From a virus: a DNA stretch of 36,908 nucleotides. The notes under the pieces are model-generated. The model did no database searches. It was not told the DNA's origin and worked only from the letters and a program-made list of their open reading frames with translations. Position numbers and translations under genes: made by a program. Shown piece after piece: positions 1 through 6,182 of this stretch (the stretch's first letter is position 1; every line of letters begins with the position of its first letter). The stretch lies in IMG/VR virus record IMGVR_UViG_3300030739_000026, positions 1 through 36,908 of that record, one strand, 5' to 3'.

Positions 1-1
1 C

Positions 2-325
2 GCGGCATCGGCCACGGGGGACAGAGGCGCGGCATCGGCCACGGGGTACGGCGGCGCGGCATCGGCCACGGGGGACAGAGGCGCGGCATCGGCCACGGGG
101 GACAGAGGCGCGGCATCGGCCACGGGGTACAGCGGCGCGGCATCGGCCACGGGGGACAGCGGCGCGGCATCGGCCACGGGGGACAGAGGCGCGGCATCGG
201 CCACGGGGTACGGCGGCGCGGCATCGGCCACGGGGGACAGAGGCGCGGCATCGGCCACGGGGGACAGAGGCGCGGCATCGGCCACGGGGGACAGCGGCGC
301 GGCATCGGCCACGGGGAAGTTTGGT
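2..325 (+). repeat. 12 x 27-bp in-frame tandem repeat
   Basis: Twelve consecutive 27-bp units. The first 18 bases (gcggcatcggccacgggg) are identical in all twelve, with no synonymous change. Differences are confined to codons 7 and 8, and to codon 9 of the last unit. Units 1-4 and 7-10 have the same order of variants (DR, YG, DR, DR). Units 5 and 11 differ by one base, so a 162-bp higher-order duplication is visible. The array may extend left of the window. Confidence 0.95.
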
Positions 326-484
326 CGAGCGATGGGCGGCGACGGTTGCGCCCTGTTCCTGGTGGAACGTGATGACAACTGGAACATCATTGCGGTCGGC
401 TCCGCGATCGTGGGCAAGACGAAGGGCATCAAGGCCAACGTCTGGTACACGCTCACTGACGGCAAGTTCGTTGAGGTCAAGTGA
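2..484 (+). CDS. Nonapeptide-repeat phage protein, 5' partial
   Basis: The frame is open from the left edge to the TGA at 482-484, so the gene starts outside the window. The visible part begins with twelve copies of a nine-residue unit, AASATG followed by a variable pair and Gly (DRG, YGG, YSG, DSG, and KFG in the last copy). A non-repeated tail of about 53 residues follows, containing a Cys, ALFLVE, and an ending WYTLTDGKFVEVK. From memory, phage and bacterial proteins with AASATG-type repeats often end in a similar small beta-rich domain that finishes in DG-VEV; their function is not known to me. The repeat could form a solenoid like pentapeptide-type repeats, which is inference. The next gene starts at a GTG overlapping this stop. 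Confidence is good that this frame is coding, since it alone continues from the repeat into an ordinary protein sequence, and low on role. Confidence 0.75.
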   Translation, partial: AASATGDRGAASATGYGGAASATGDRGAASATGDRGAASATGYSGAASATGDSGAASATGDRGAASATGYGGAASATGDRGAASATGDRGAASATGDSGAASATGKFGRAMGGDGCALFLVERDDNWNIIAVGSAIVGKTKGIKANVWYTLTDGKFVEVK

Positions 485-663
485 GGGAGCCCCTCATCAA
501 GATTTCATGCGGCTGCACGTCGACCCGCACGGCTTGGGTTAGCTTCTGCCCCGCGCACGAGCGCGAGCAACGTGAGTATGCGGCCGCGGCGCGCGAACAT
601 CGCAGCGTGCGGCCGCCTAGTGAGTGGGACAAGCCGGTCGAAGATTTCAGTGATTTAATCTAG
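481..663 (+). CDS. Small hypothetical phage protein (60 aa)
   Basis: GTG start at 481 overlaps the upstream stop as GTGA, which suggests translational coupling. The protein has three Cys (two as CGC near residue 10, one as FCPAHE near residue 22). This arrangement could bind a metal, but that is not established. The middle is charged and the end is acidic, finishing in EDFSDLI. That Leu-Ile end recurs in five other early proteins of this window. Family not recognised. Confidence 0.6.
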   Translation: MREPLIKISCGCTSTRTAWVSFCPAHEREQREYAAAAREHRSVRPPSEWDKPVEDFSDLI

Positions 664-674
664 GGAGAACGATC

Positions 675-1190
675 ATGGTCAAGAGCAGATGGTTTGAGTT
701 CGCGATCGGCGGCTTTGCCGCAGCAGCGGTGCTCCTCGTGGCAGTGCTAATCGGAGGGTTGGCCGGTTGCGCGAGCGTACCGGATCTGACGACAGCCGAT
801 GAGTACGGGGAGGTCGCCTTCCAGGCCGAACACCTCGTGGATGTCATCCAGACACTACACGGCGCGTCCCAGAATCCGTGCTTCAGCGAAGGGGACCCGA
901 CCACCAAGGCTATCATCGGTGCGCACCCCTCGCAGGCCGCTACGATCGCCTGGGGCGTGGGGTACGGTGCGCTTCACTACGGCATCACGGCGTGGCTCCT
1001 CGACCACGATCACGATCGCATCGCTGCGGTGTGGCAGGCTGCCTCGATCATCGACACCGCGAGTGTGATCAACCACAATTATCAGATTGGGGTTCGAATC
1101 GGTGCGCCGAATCGTGACGACGCCGCGTGCTTGAAGTACTACGGTGGCGCGCCGCCGTCGGCGCCTTCCGTGTTCAGTCGGGAGCGGTAG
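675..1190 (+). CDS. Putative phage lipoprotein
   Basis: A 171-residue protein with a type II signal peptide: positive N-terminus (Lys3, Arg5), hydrophobic stretch about residues 11-30, and a lipobox LAGC with Cys32. It should be lipidated and held at a membrane facing the periplasm. The mature part is largely helical in appearance, with a His/Asp cluster (LLDHDHDR, about residues 109-116) and two further Cys. GGGAG lies upstream of the ATG. The next gene begins directly after its stop codon. Phages use small lipoproteins for superinfection exclusion or as outer-membrane spanins, but the spanin of this phage is elsewhere (27160-27345). Its role is therefore open. Confidence 0.7.
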   Translation: MVKSRWFEFAIGGFAAAAVLLVAVLIGGLAGCASVPDLTTADEYGEVAFQAEHLVDVIQTLHGASQNPCFSEGDPTTKAIIGAHPSQAATIAWGVGYGALHYGITAWLLDHDHDRIAAVWQAASIIDTASVINHNYQIGVRIGAPNRDDAACLKYYGGAPPSAPSVFSRER

Positions 1191-1385
1191 ATGAAACTGA
1201 TGAGCCGTCACCAGTTCCGCCGGGTGCTCGAAGCGCACGAGTGGACGCACGAGCGGATCGCCGCGTTGTTGGACATGAACCCGCGCCAGATCCGCCGTTA
1301 CGTCTCGGGCGCTGCGCCGATCCCCCACGTCGTCGCCTTGGCACTGCACTATCTGCGCGATCAGCACAACCAGGAACTGATCTAA
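1191..1385 (+). CDS. Small HTH DNA-binding protein
   Basis: A 64-residue protein. About residues 8-42 fit a helix-turn-helix of the Cro/XRE kind: helix 1 FRRVLEAHEW, helix 2 ERIAALLDM, and recognition helix NPRQIRRYVSG. A C-terminal helix follows and the protein ends in QELI. Such small proteins are usually phage transcription regulators. No operator can be assigned to it from sequence alone, though the palindrome at 4065-4081 is a candidate target somewhere in the genome. Start and stop touch both neighbours (TAATG overlap at 1385). Confidence 0.65.
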   Translation: MKLMSRHQFRRVLEAHEWTHERIAALLDMNPRQIRRYVSGAAPIPHVVALALHYLRDQHNQELI

Positions 1386-1690
1386 TGGAGGAGAAGAAAC
1401 TGTTTTTCCCAGGTCAGGACTATCCCGACCGCGAGAAGTGGTTGGCGAGGCGCGAGACCCCAAAGGTTCTGCCTCATGCATCGTTATTCTACAACCCCGA
1501 AAAGTTGGTCGCCGGTAACCAGATAAAGGGAGTCCGGCAGGGGCGTTTCAATCCCGGCGTCAATAACCTGAAGCGCGCGGCGAAGAAGGATCCGGCCATT
1601 CGCAAGCAGCTGCTGGCCCTGCGGCGCAAAGCGCAGCTGCAGGGGCATGTCACGATCACCAAAACGCCGGCCCCAAAGACCGAGCTGTAA
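1385..1690 (+). CDS. Basic hypothetical phage protein (101 aa)
   Basis: The ATG at 1385 overlaps the previous stop (TAATG). The same frame is open further upstream, but that extension lies inside the HTH gene, so the coupled ATG is preferred. The protein is Lys/Arg-rich in its C-terminal half (LKRAAKKDPAIRKQ and LRRKAQ), which suggests nucleic acid contact or simple solubility. Family not recognised. Confidence 0.6.
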   Translation: MEEKKLFFPGQDYPDREKWLARRETPKVLPHASLFYNPEKLVAGNQIKGVRQGRFNPGVNNLKRAAKKDPAIRKQLLALRRKAQLQGHVTITKTPAPKTEL

Positions 1691-1711
1691 GCCAAATAGG
1701 AGAATACGCAG

Positions 1712-2251
1712 ATGGAATTCCAAGAGTTCGCCAAGATCCCCCGCTTGAAGCGGGAGATTGTGATCACCGAGAAGATCGACGGCACCAACGCGTGCGTCGT
1801 CTTCAACGATGACGGCACCTTCTCGCACGCGCAGTCGCGCAATCGGATCATCACCCCGGACAATGACAACTACGGCTTTGCCGGGTGGGTCCAGGACAAT
1901 CTGGAGGACCTGACGAAGCTGGGTCCCGGCTATCATTACGGTGAGTGGTGGGGCCAGGGTGTCGGTCGCGGGTACGGCTTGAAAGAGCGCCGCTTCAGCC
2001 TCTTCAATACCGCGCGGTGGAACGACAAGAACCCGAACAGGCCGGCGTGCTGCCATGTGGTGCCGGTGCTGGAGATCCGTGCCGGATTCGATACCGTCGG
2101 CACACAGCTCGAACGTCTGCGCACGTTAGGCTCGGTCGCCGCGCCCGGGTTCGCATCCCCTGAGGGCCTCATCGTCTATCACTGCGCCAGTCGTGGTTAC
2201 TTCAAGGTGACGCTGGAGCGCGACGATGAATGGAAGGGGAAGAAGGCGTGA
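1712..2251 (+). CDS. RNA ligase-like nucleotidyltransferase
   Basis: A 179-residue covalent nucleotidyltransferase of the ATP-dependent RNA/DNA ligase superfamily. Motif I is EKIDGTN with the AMP-accepting Lys21. Arg43 (SRNR), Glu78 (GEWWG), the FSLFN segment (95-99), motif IV EGLIVY (Glu151) and motif V YFKVT (Lys165) are all visible and in order. The length covers only the catalytic domain and the usual C-terminal domain of T4 Rnl2 is absent. It most resembles small Rnl2/DraRnl-type phage RNA ligases, which seal nicked RNA, for example cleaved tRNA. No polynucleotide kinase/phosphatase gene is seen nearby. AGGAG precedes the ATG. The phage also carries its own tRNA-Asn (35533-35608), so a tRNA repair or protection role is plausible but unproven. 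Confidence 0.85.
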   Translation: MEFQEFAKIPRLKREIVITEKIDGTNACVVFNDDGTFSHAQSRNRIITPDNDNYGFAGWVQDNLEDLTKLGPGYHYGEWWGQGVGRGYGLKERRFSLFNTARWNDKNPNRPACCHVVPVLEIRAGFDTVGTQLERLRTLGSVAAPGFASPEGLIVYHCASRGYFKVTLERDDEWKGKKA

Positions 2252-2472
2252 CCCGCAATGTGTGCCAGTGCGGTCCGAAGGCCTCCAGCATATGCGTGGT
2301 CTTCAACTGTCGCCCATCGTACTGCCGCATGCGCTGGCGCGCTGGGCTCCTGTACCGCTGGGGCTCGGCCTGGGTCGGCGTGCACTGGTCCGCCGCGGAC
2401 CGCCGCGTGTGCATCAACCTGATCCCGTTCGTGACGATCTGGATCACCGCTCCGGGAGGAGATGTACCGTGA
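2248..2472 (+). CDS. Small Cys-rich conserved phage protein (74 aa)
   Basis: GTG at 2248 overlaps the ligase stop (GTGA). An in-frame ATG at 2230 would lie inside the ligase gene and is less likely. The sequence has six Cys, many Arg and Trp, and a hydrophobic C-terminal part (CINLIPFVTIWI) before APGGDVP. I recall similar small phage proteins ending with a GVHWS...CINL..-WI..PGG pattern, but no function is known to me. The hydrophobic segment is short for a membrane helix. Confidence 0.55.
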   Translation: MTRNVCQCGPKASSICVVFNCRPSYCRMRWRAGLLYRWGSAWVGVHWSAADRRVCINLIPFVTIWITAPGGDVP

Positions 2473-2690
2473 AGCCACGACCGCAAGTCCACCAGGAATT
2501 CCTCTGGGCGCTCGGTAAGCGCGATAAGGACGGTACGCTATCGATCATGTACCGTCTCTCGACGAGTCCGAGTGCGGTCTATCAAGCAGTCGTCGACGAA
2601 GACACGTACGGCACAGGTTGGACCCGGAAGCGGCTGGCCATGGAGGGTTGGAAGCCCGTACGCGTCCTAGTAACGGCGGGCTTTAAATGA
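2469..2690 (+). CDS. Small hypothetical protein (73 aa)
   Basis: GTG start at 2469, overlapping the previous stop as GTGA and preceded by GGAGGAG nine bases upstream, a strong ribosome site that fixes this start. The protein is a mixed charged sequence with no recognised motif. Its stop overlaps the ATG of the next gene at 2687. Confidence 0.55.
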   Translation: MKPRPQVHQEFLWALGKRDKDGTLSIMYRLSTSPSAVYQAVVDEDTYGTGWTRKRLAMEGWKPVRVLVTAGFK

Positions 2691-2962
2691 GCGAGTACGA
2701 GCATCTGGTCTTTGACATCAGCTATGCCGGTCTGCGCACAGTGAGTCGCGCCGTGCGTGCTACGGTCGGCGGGACGCTGGACATGGTCGTGCAGGTGGAG
2801 CTGGAGAATTTCGCCAACGAGTGCGACGCGCGGATCCAGCATCACGACCGCGAGGTGCAGAAGGCGCACATCGCGGAGCTGAACGCCCAGCATCGAGGCG
2901 CGGCGCCCGCTATCGTGCACATTGTGGTGCCGGATGAAGAAAACCTTGACGACCTGATCTAG
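2687..2962 (+). CDS. Hypothetical protein (91 aa)
   Basis: The ATG overlaps the previous stop (ATGA). Helical, charged sequence, His-rich in the middle (QHHDR, KAHIAE, AQHRG), with a hydrophobic strand VHIVV and an acidic end EENLDDLI that carries the recurring Leu-Ile tail. No family recognised. A promoter -35 box (2946-2951) is embedded in its last codons. Confidence 0.55.
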   Translation: MSEYEHLVFDISYAGLRTVSRAVRATVGGTLDMVVQVELENFANECDARIQHHDREVQKAHIAELNAQHRGAAPAIVHIVVPDEENLDDLI

Positions 2963-2974
2963 AGGACGTATAGT
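2946..2974 (+). promoter_or_regulatory. Sigma70-type promoter before recombinase operon
   Basis: TTGACG (2946-2951), 17-base spacer, TATAGT (2969-2974). That is five of six matches at each box with ideal spacing. It lies across the end of gene 2687-2962 and about 34 bases before the ATG at 3008, so it can drive 3008-3253 and the coupled recombinase independently of the upstream gene train. Confidence 0.6.
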
Positions 2975-3007
2975 CCGCCCATCGTCAACGTCCTGGAGCC
3001 CGCAGTC

Positions 3008-3253
3008 ATGATTACCGACCACGACCGCCTACTGGCCCGCGAGGTGATCGCCAAGGCGGCAAAGAATTTCCTGAACGGTCTCGGCCCGAGCGACCGCCTG
3101 GATTTCTTCCCGGTATTGGTCGAGCGTTGGCCTACCCGCGGCGCGGGTGGGGTGGCGCACGCCAACTACGCGACCCGGCAGCGGGTGCGGCTGGCGATTA
3201 ACGAGTTCTACGAGCGACCCGATCACTCGCCCGAGCCGGTCGGCCAGCCGTGA
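3008..3253 (+). CDS. Hypothetical protein upstream of recombinase (81 aa)
   Basis: First gene behind the promoter at 2946-2974. The N-terminal half is helical (EVIAKAAKNFLNGL); the C-terminal half has Arg-rich YATRQRVRLAINEFYERP. It could be a small DNA-binding protein or a partner of the recombinase, but no motif proves this. The recombinase GTG overlaps its stop codon, so the two are translated together. Confidence 0.55.
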   Translation: MITDHDRLLAREVIAKAAKNFLNGLGPSDRLDFFPVLVERWPTRGAGGVAHANYATRQRVRLAINEFYERPDHSPEPVGQP

Positions 3254-4113
3254 ACGCCGCCATCTACGCCCGCTTCTCGACCGACCAGCAGCGCGACGCC
3301 TCGATCGAGGACCAGTACCGGGTGTGCGAGCGGGCCGCCCAGGCCGCTGGACTGACGGTGGTCGCCCGATTCGAGGACCGGGGCATCTCAGGGGGCACCG
3401 CTGAGCGCCCAGGCTACCAGGAGCTGCTCACGGCGGCGCGGACCGGGGGCGTCACGGTTATACTGACCGAGGACCTCTCGCGCCTCTGGCGCAATCGTAG
3501 TGAGTTCGGAAGCCGTTCGGCGGAGCTGGAGGACCTCGGGATCCATCTGGTGACGGCGACCGGGGATGACACGCGCCGGGACGGCTGGGGCCTGATGCTC
3601 AGCATTAAGTCGGCGATGGCAGAGCATTATAGGCGCGAGGTGAGCTACCGGACGCGCCGGGGACTGGAGGGTAGGGCATTGGCGAATGAGAGCACAGGCG
3701 GCCGCTGCTACGGCTATACGGCCAGTATGCGGGCCATCGAACCCCAGGAGGCGGCAATCGTGCGCGAGATCTTCGCCTTCAGCCTGACCCAATCGGCTCG
3801 CCGCATCGCAGCAGACTTGAACATCCGGGGCGTGGCGCCCCCGCGCGGCCGTTCCTGGAACCCCTCGACCATCCAGGCCATGGTGCGCAACCGCAGGTAC
3901 CTGGGAGCGGTGATCTACGGGCAGACCGAGGGTAGGGCATCCGCCGCGGACAGCCGCCATAAACGTCGCAGCCGCCGCCAGGAGGCCCTGGTCGCGCGCG
4001 AGGAGCTGACCCTGCAGATCGTCTCCCCGGAACTGTTTAAACGGGTGCAGATGGCGCTTGACAGCCGGACGAATCGTCCGGTAAAGTCGATAACAGTTAC
4101 CAATCACCAGTAG
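3250..4113 (+). CDS. Short serine recombinase/integrase
   Basis: A 287-residue serine-family site-specific recombinase. The resolvase catalytic domain (about residues 1-140) has YARFS with nucleophile Ser10 and the DLSRLWR motif with Arg78 and Arg81. A Recombinase-type DNA-binding domain follows (about 150-255), with GYTASM, EAAIVREIFAF, SARRIAADLN and NPSTIQAMVRNRRYLG. Large serine integrases usually run 450-550 residues, with a zinc ribbon and coiled coil at the C-terminus. Here the chain stops soon after SPELFKRVQMAL, with no Cys pairs, so those parts are missing. It could be an integrase, a resolvase or an inversion enzyme. GTG start coupled to the previous gene. A 17-base palindrome lies in its last codons (4065-4081). 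Confidence 0.85.
   Translation: MNAAIYARFSTDQQRDASIEDQYRVCERAAQAAGLTVVARFEDRGISGGTAERPGYQELLTAARTGGVTVILTEDLSRLWRNRSEFGSRSAELEDLGIHLVTATGDDTRRDGWGLMLSIKSAMAEHYRREVSYRTRRGLEGRALANESTGGRCYGYTASMRAIEPQEAAIVREIFAFSLTQSARRIAADLNIRGVAPPRGRSWNPSTIQAMVRNRRYLGAVIYGQTEGRASAADSRHKRRSRRQEALVAREELTLQIVSPELFKRVQMALDSRTNRPVKSITVTNHQ
4058..4087 (+). promoter_or_regulatory. Promoter-like site with palindrome in spacer
   Basis: A perfect TTGACA (4058-4063) and TAAAGT (4082-4087) are 18 bases apart. The spacer holds a perfect palindrome, CCGGACGA-a-TCGTCCGG (4065-4081). This fits a repressible promoter for the DUF2958 gene train starting at 4126. It lies inside the 3' end of the recombinase gene, so a recombinase binding or crossover site is an alternative. 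The palindrome is certain; both functions are inference. Confidence 0.45.
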
Positions 4114-4125
4114 GAAGTAGCAGTC

Positions 4126-4476
4126 ATGAAGCTCCTCACCAAAGCGATCGAGAAAGCCCTGGTCAGCGCCGCGGAGCGCAACGAGGCGGGCAAGATGATG
4201 GACCCCATCGACGCAAACGCGATGAAGGTGATCGTCAAGTTCTTCATGCCTGAGGGTGCCGCCACTTGGTACATCCTGGAGGGCGCGAAGCAGCCCGACG
4301 GCGACTGGCGCCTGTTCGGCTTCTGTAACCTGGGCGACCCCGACATGGCGGAGCTGGGCTACGTGATGCTGAGCGAGCTGCGGGTGCGCGGCAAGAATTT
4401 TGGTCTGCCGGTCGAGCGCGACATGTGGTACGAGGGTACGCTGGCCGACGCGCGCAAAGAGGTGTCGCGGTCATGA
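4126..4476 (+). CDS. DUF2958 family protein
   Basis: A 116-residue protein that fits the DUF2958 family. It starts MKLLTKAIEKAL, has VIVKFFMPEGAATWYILEG (about residues 35-53), GDWRLFGFC with GDPDMAELGYVMLSEL (about 69-87), and ends in GLPVERDMWYEG. The family is common in phages and conjugative elements. Its role is not known to me. GGAAGTAG precedes the ATG. The gene starts a new train of overlapping small genes that runs to 6128. Confidence 0.8.
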   Translation: MKLLTKAIEKALVSAAERNEAGKMMDPIDANAMKVIVKFFMPEGAATWYILEGAKQPDGDWRLFGFCNLGDPDMAELGYVMLSELRVRGKNFGLPVERDMWYEGTLADARKEVSRS

Positions 4477-4661
4477 AAATCCAACTCCAGAATCACGGGT
4501 CCGTTGTCCTGGCGTTCCCCATGGACGATGAGGCCGAGAAGTGGCTCCACGAGACTGCGCCGCAGGAGGCGCAGTTCTTCGGCCGGGCGCTGGTGATCGA
4601 GCCGCGCTACGTCGAGGGTTTTCAGGAAGCGTTCGAGAGCGCGGGCGGAGAGGTACTGTGA
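4473..4661 (+). CDS. Small hypothetical protein (62 aa)
   Basis: The ATG overlaps the DUF2958 stop (ATGA). An upstream GTG in the same frame would start inside the previous gene and is not preferred. Compact sequence with beta-strand-like SVVLAFP and ALVIEPRYVEGF separated by an acidic helix. The spacing looks like a small alpha/beta fold. No family recognised. Confidence 0.55.
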   Translation: MKIQLQNHGSVVLAFPMDDEAEKWLHETAPQEAQFFGRALVIEPRYVEGFQEAFESAGGEVL

Positions 4662-4876
4662 TTACTCTACTACCAAAGTACATTCTGCTTCACCGGTACA
4701 TCACCACCAATGAACGCTTCCCGCACATCGTGGGCCGCGTCTACGGCGGAGACGGATCGGCCACCTACCAGCTGGCGGGGCGCCCGAACGATGAGTGTCC
4801 CGTGCACGGTCACGCCTCGATCGAGGAGGCCTTCGCGGCCGCGGTCAAAGTTTTGGAACAGAGGGATTCACAGTGA
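4658..4876 (+). CDS. Small hypothetical protein (72 aa)
   Basis: GTG at 4658 overlaps the previous stop (GTGA). Contains VYGGDGSATYQLAG, a CPVHGH segment and a C-terminal helix IEEAFAAAVKVLEQ. One Cys with two His could touch a metal, but this is weak. No family recognised. Confidence 0.5.
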   Translation: MITLLPKYILLHRYITTNERFPHIVGRVYGGDGSATYQLAGRPNDECPVHGHASIEEAFAAAVKVLEQRDSQ

Positions 4877-5058
4877 GCAGCAAATATGGAGTGGGTGCTG
4901 AGAACCGAGGTGATGGCGCGTATCGCAACCGCAGTTACAAACATCCGTGGATGGGTCTGGTCGTGCGCGGTTCGTCTGATTCGGATCGCGTACATAAACT
5001 GGTGCCGGTGATCGAGCGTCCGATTGCGGCGCGCGCCATTGGGCCGAGGGGAGTGTGA
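4873..5058 (+). CDS. Small basic hypothetical protein (61 aa)
   Basis: GTG at 4873 coupled to the previous stop. Gly/Arg-rich start, then HPWMGLVVRG and KLVPVIERPIAARAIG. No motif or family recognised. Kept because it fills the space between two coupled genes in phase with the stop-start chain. Confidence 0.45.
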   Translation: MSSKYGVGAENRGDGAYRNRSYKHPWMGLVVRGSSDSDRVHKLVPVIERPIAARAIGPRGV

Positions 5059-5246
5059 TGAAGTCAGACGCAGCTATTTTCGTGACCGGAGCGGTCCTGG
5101 TACTGCTCCTCATCGGGTTTATCATCACCCGCAGCCAATCGTTCGTTGATACCGAGACCAGCGATTGCGCGCAGCGCGGAGGTGTGCTCCTCGACACGCG
5201 GCGCACCGGTTGGGTCTGCATCAAGCGCGAGGACGTACTGCAATGA
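5058..5246 (+). CDS. Single-pass membrane protein (62 aa)
   Basis: The ATG at 5058 overlaps the previous stop (TGATG); a GTG one codon earlier is an equal alternative. One membrane helix at about residues 7-24 (IFVTGAVLVLLLIGFII), then a short soluble tail with two Cys (DCAQRGG and WVCIKRE) that could form a disulfide if periplasmic. Role unknown. Confidence 0.55.
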   Translation: MKSDAAIFVTGAVLVLLLIGFIITRSQSFVDTETSDCAQRGGVLLDTRRTGWVCIKREDVLQ

Positions 5247-5737
5247 TCGTTACTCGTCGCCGATTCTTCGGCATCAGTCTTGCGGTTACGACCGCGACAG
5301 TGGTTGCGCGCAGTGGCGCAATGTCGCTTTTGGAACGGGAGTACCACGGCTCCCCGCGTGGCGGCGGTAATTACCGCAGACACCAGGACTACCCAGACTT
5401 GGATTGCGCGGGCTGGGAGTTAGCGCTGCTTGATCGTGACCTGAAGGAAATATCGGTGCGCGGATACCGCCGCAAGTCGGTTGTCGCGGAACCGTGTCGC
5501 GAACCATGGCAGCGTTACCCTGCGCGCGTAGGCCCTCTGGCGTCCATACCGAGAGGCGTGACCTGGATCTGCGACGAGCTGTGGACATTCGCGTGCGTAG
5601 GGATGTTGCATAAGGACCGATTGATCGGCTACTGGATATACGACAACATGCTCTCAGTCACGTTACACCCGACCAACACATTCACAGTGACGGCGATGCA
5701 TCCGGCCTTAGCGAGCCTAAAAGGTGATACGCCGTGA
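5243..5737 (+). CDS. Tat-signal protein of unknown function
   Basis: The ATG overlaps the previous stop (ATGA). The N-terminus has a twin-arginine export motif, TRRRFF at residues 4-9, followed by a weakly hydrophobic stretch GISLAVTTATVVA and a possible cleavage region near residues 22-28. This signal would send the folded protein through the host Tat system to the periplasm. The 164-residue chain then has several Trp and Cys (DLDCAGWEL, AEPCREPW, WICDELWTF) and a C-terminal beta-rich part. No family recognised. Export of an early phage protein by Tat would be unusual; the motif could also be a chance basic stretch before a membrane anchor. Confidence 0.55.
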   Translation: MIVTRRRFFGISLAVTTATVVARSGAMSLLEREYHGSPRGGGNYRRHQDYPDLDCAGWELALLDRDLKEISVRGYRRKSVVAEPCREPWQRYPARVGPLASIPRGVTWICDELWTFACVGMLHKDRLIGYWIYDNMLSVTLHPTNTFTVTAMHPALASLKGDTP

Positions 5738-5919
5738 CGATCTTCGACCAGATTCTGCGCAATCAGGTGCTGCTGGCTACCGCCATAAGTAATCTGGCAT
5801 TAATGCCCTGGGATGTGAGACGCGAAACGCGAGATTTAGCGCTAACCGCCTGCAATACCGTTGTGGCTGAAAGCGCGCCATACACCGCGTCTGTACCCAG
5901 CGCAGGAGAACATTCATGA
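5734..5919 (+). CDS. Small hypothetical protein (61 aa)
   Basis: GTG at 5734 overlaps the previous stop. Helical sequence (FDQILRNQVLLATAISNLALM) with a short polar tail. It ends with an overlap to the next ATG at 5916 and the GGAG needed by that gene. No family recognised. Confidence 0.45.
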   Translation: MTIFDQILRNQVLLATAISNLALMPWDVRRETRDLALTACNTVVAESAPYTASVPSAGEHS

Positions 5920-6128
5920 TCGGCTTTCGTATCCGAGACAAGCGCGACGTGCGAGGCGTCTATTGCGGCAATGTCAGTTTCCCGTACGTAGATGAACTGT
6001 GCCCCCAGGTGTGGATCTATCAAAGTCCACGCACCGTTCTGGCAACTCGCGACCCTGCCGCGGCCGCGCGCCTGCAGCAGCGGCTTGAAGGAAAGCATGT
6101 AACGATTTTTCCTCGTTGTCCTACTTGA
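5916..6128 (+). CDS. Small hypothetical protein (70 aa)
   Basis: ATG at 5916 preceded by AGGAG and overlapping the previous stop (ATGA). Beta-rich start (GFRIRDKRDVRGVYCGNVSF), then TRDPAAAARLQQRLEG and a short tail. Last gene of the train that begins at 4126. Its stop codon lies within the -35 box of the next promoter. No family recognised. Confidence 0.5.
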   Translation: MIGFRIRDKRDVRGVYCGNVSFPYVDELCPQVWIYQSPRTVLATRDPAAAARLQQRLEGKHVTIFPRCPT

Positions 6129-6152
6129 CAACTAGCTTTTGTCCTCTATCCT
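6125..6152 (+). promoter_or_regulatory. Sigma70-type promoter
   Basis: A perfect TTGACA (6125-6130), 16-base spacer and TATCCT (6147-6152), followed 30 bases later by the ATG at 6183 with GGAG before it. This is one of the few non-coding gaps on the plus strand (6129-6182), which supports a real promoter for the 6183-10079 genes. Confidence 0.6.
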
Positions 6153-6182
6153 AACCACTCGCATCAACCATTCGGAGCCCCC

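Noticed and set aside
1-325. Direct repeats that might be a CRISPR array
   Set aside because: Units are contiguous 27-mers with no unique spacers and stay in one open frame that continues into a normal protein tail.
626-659. GGGACA and TTTAAT as a promoter before the lipoprotein gene
   Set aside because: The spacer is 22 bases and the -35 box has only four matches.
3250-4113. Recombinase as a broken pseudogene
   Set aside because: Catalytic Ser and Arg residues and the DNA-binding domain are intact, there is no frameshift, and the gene is coupled to its neighbour; it is better called a short form.
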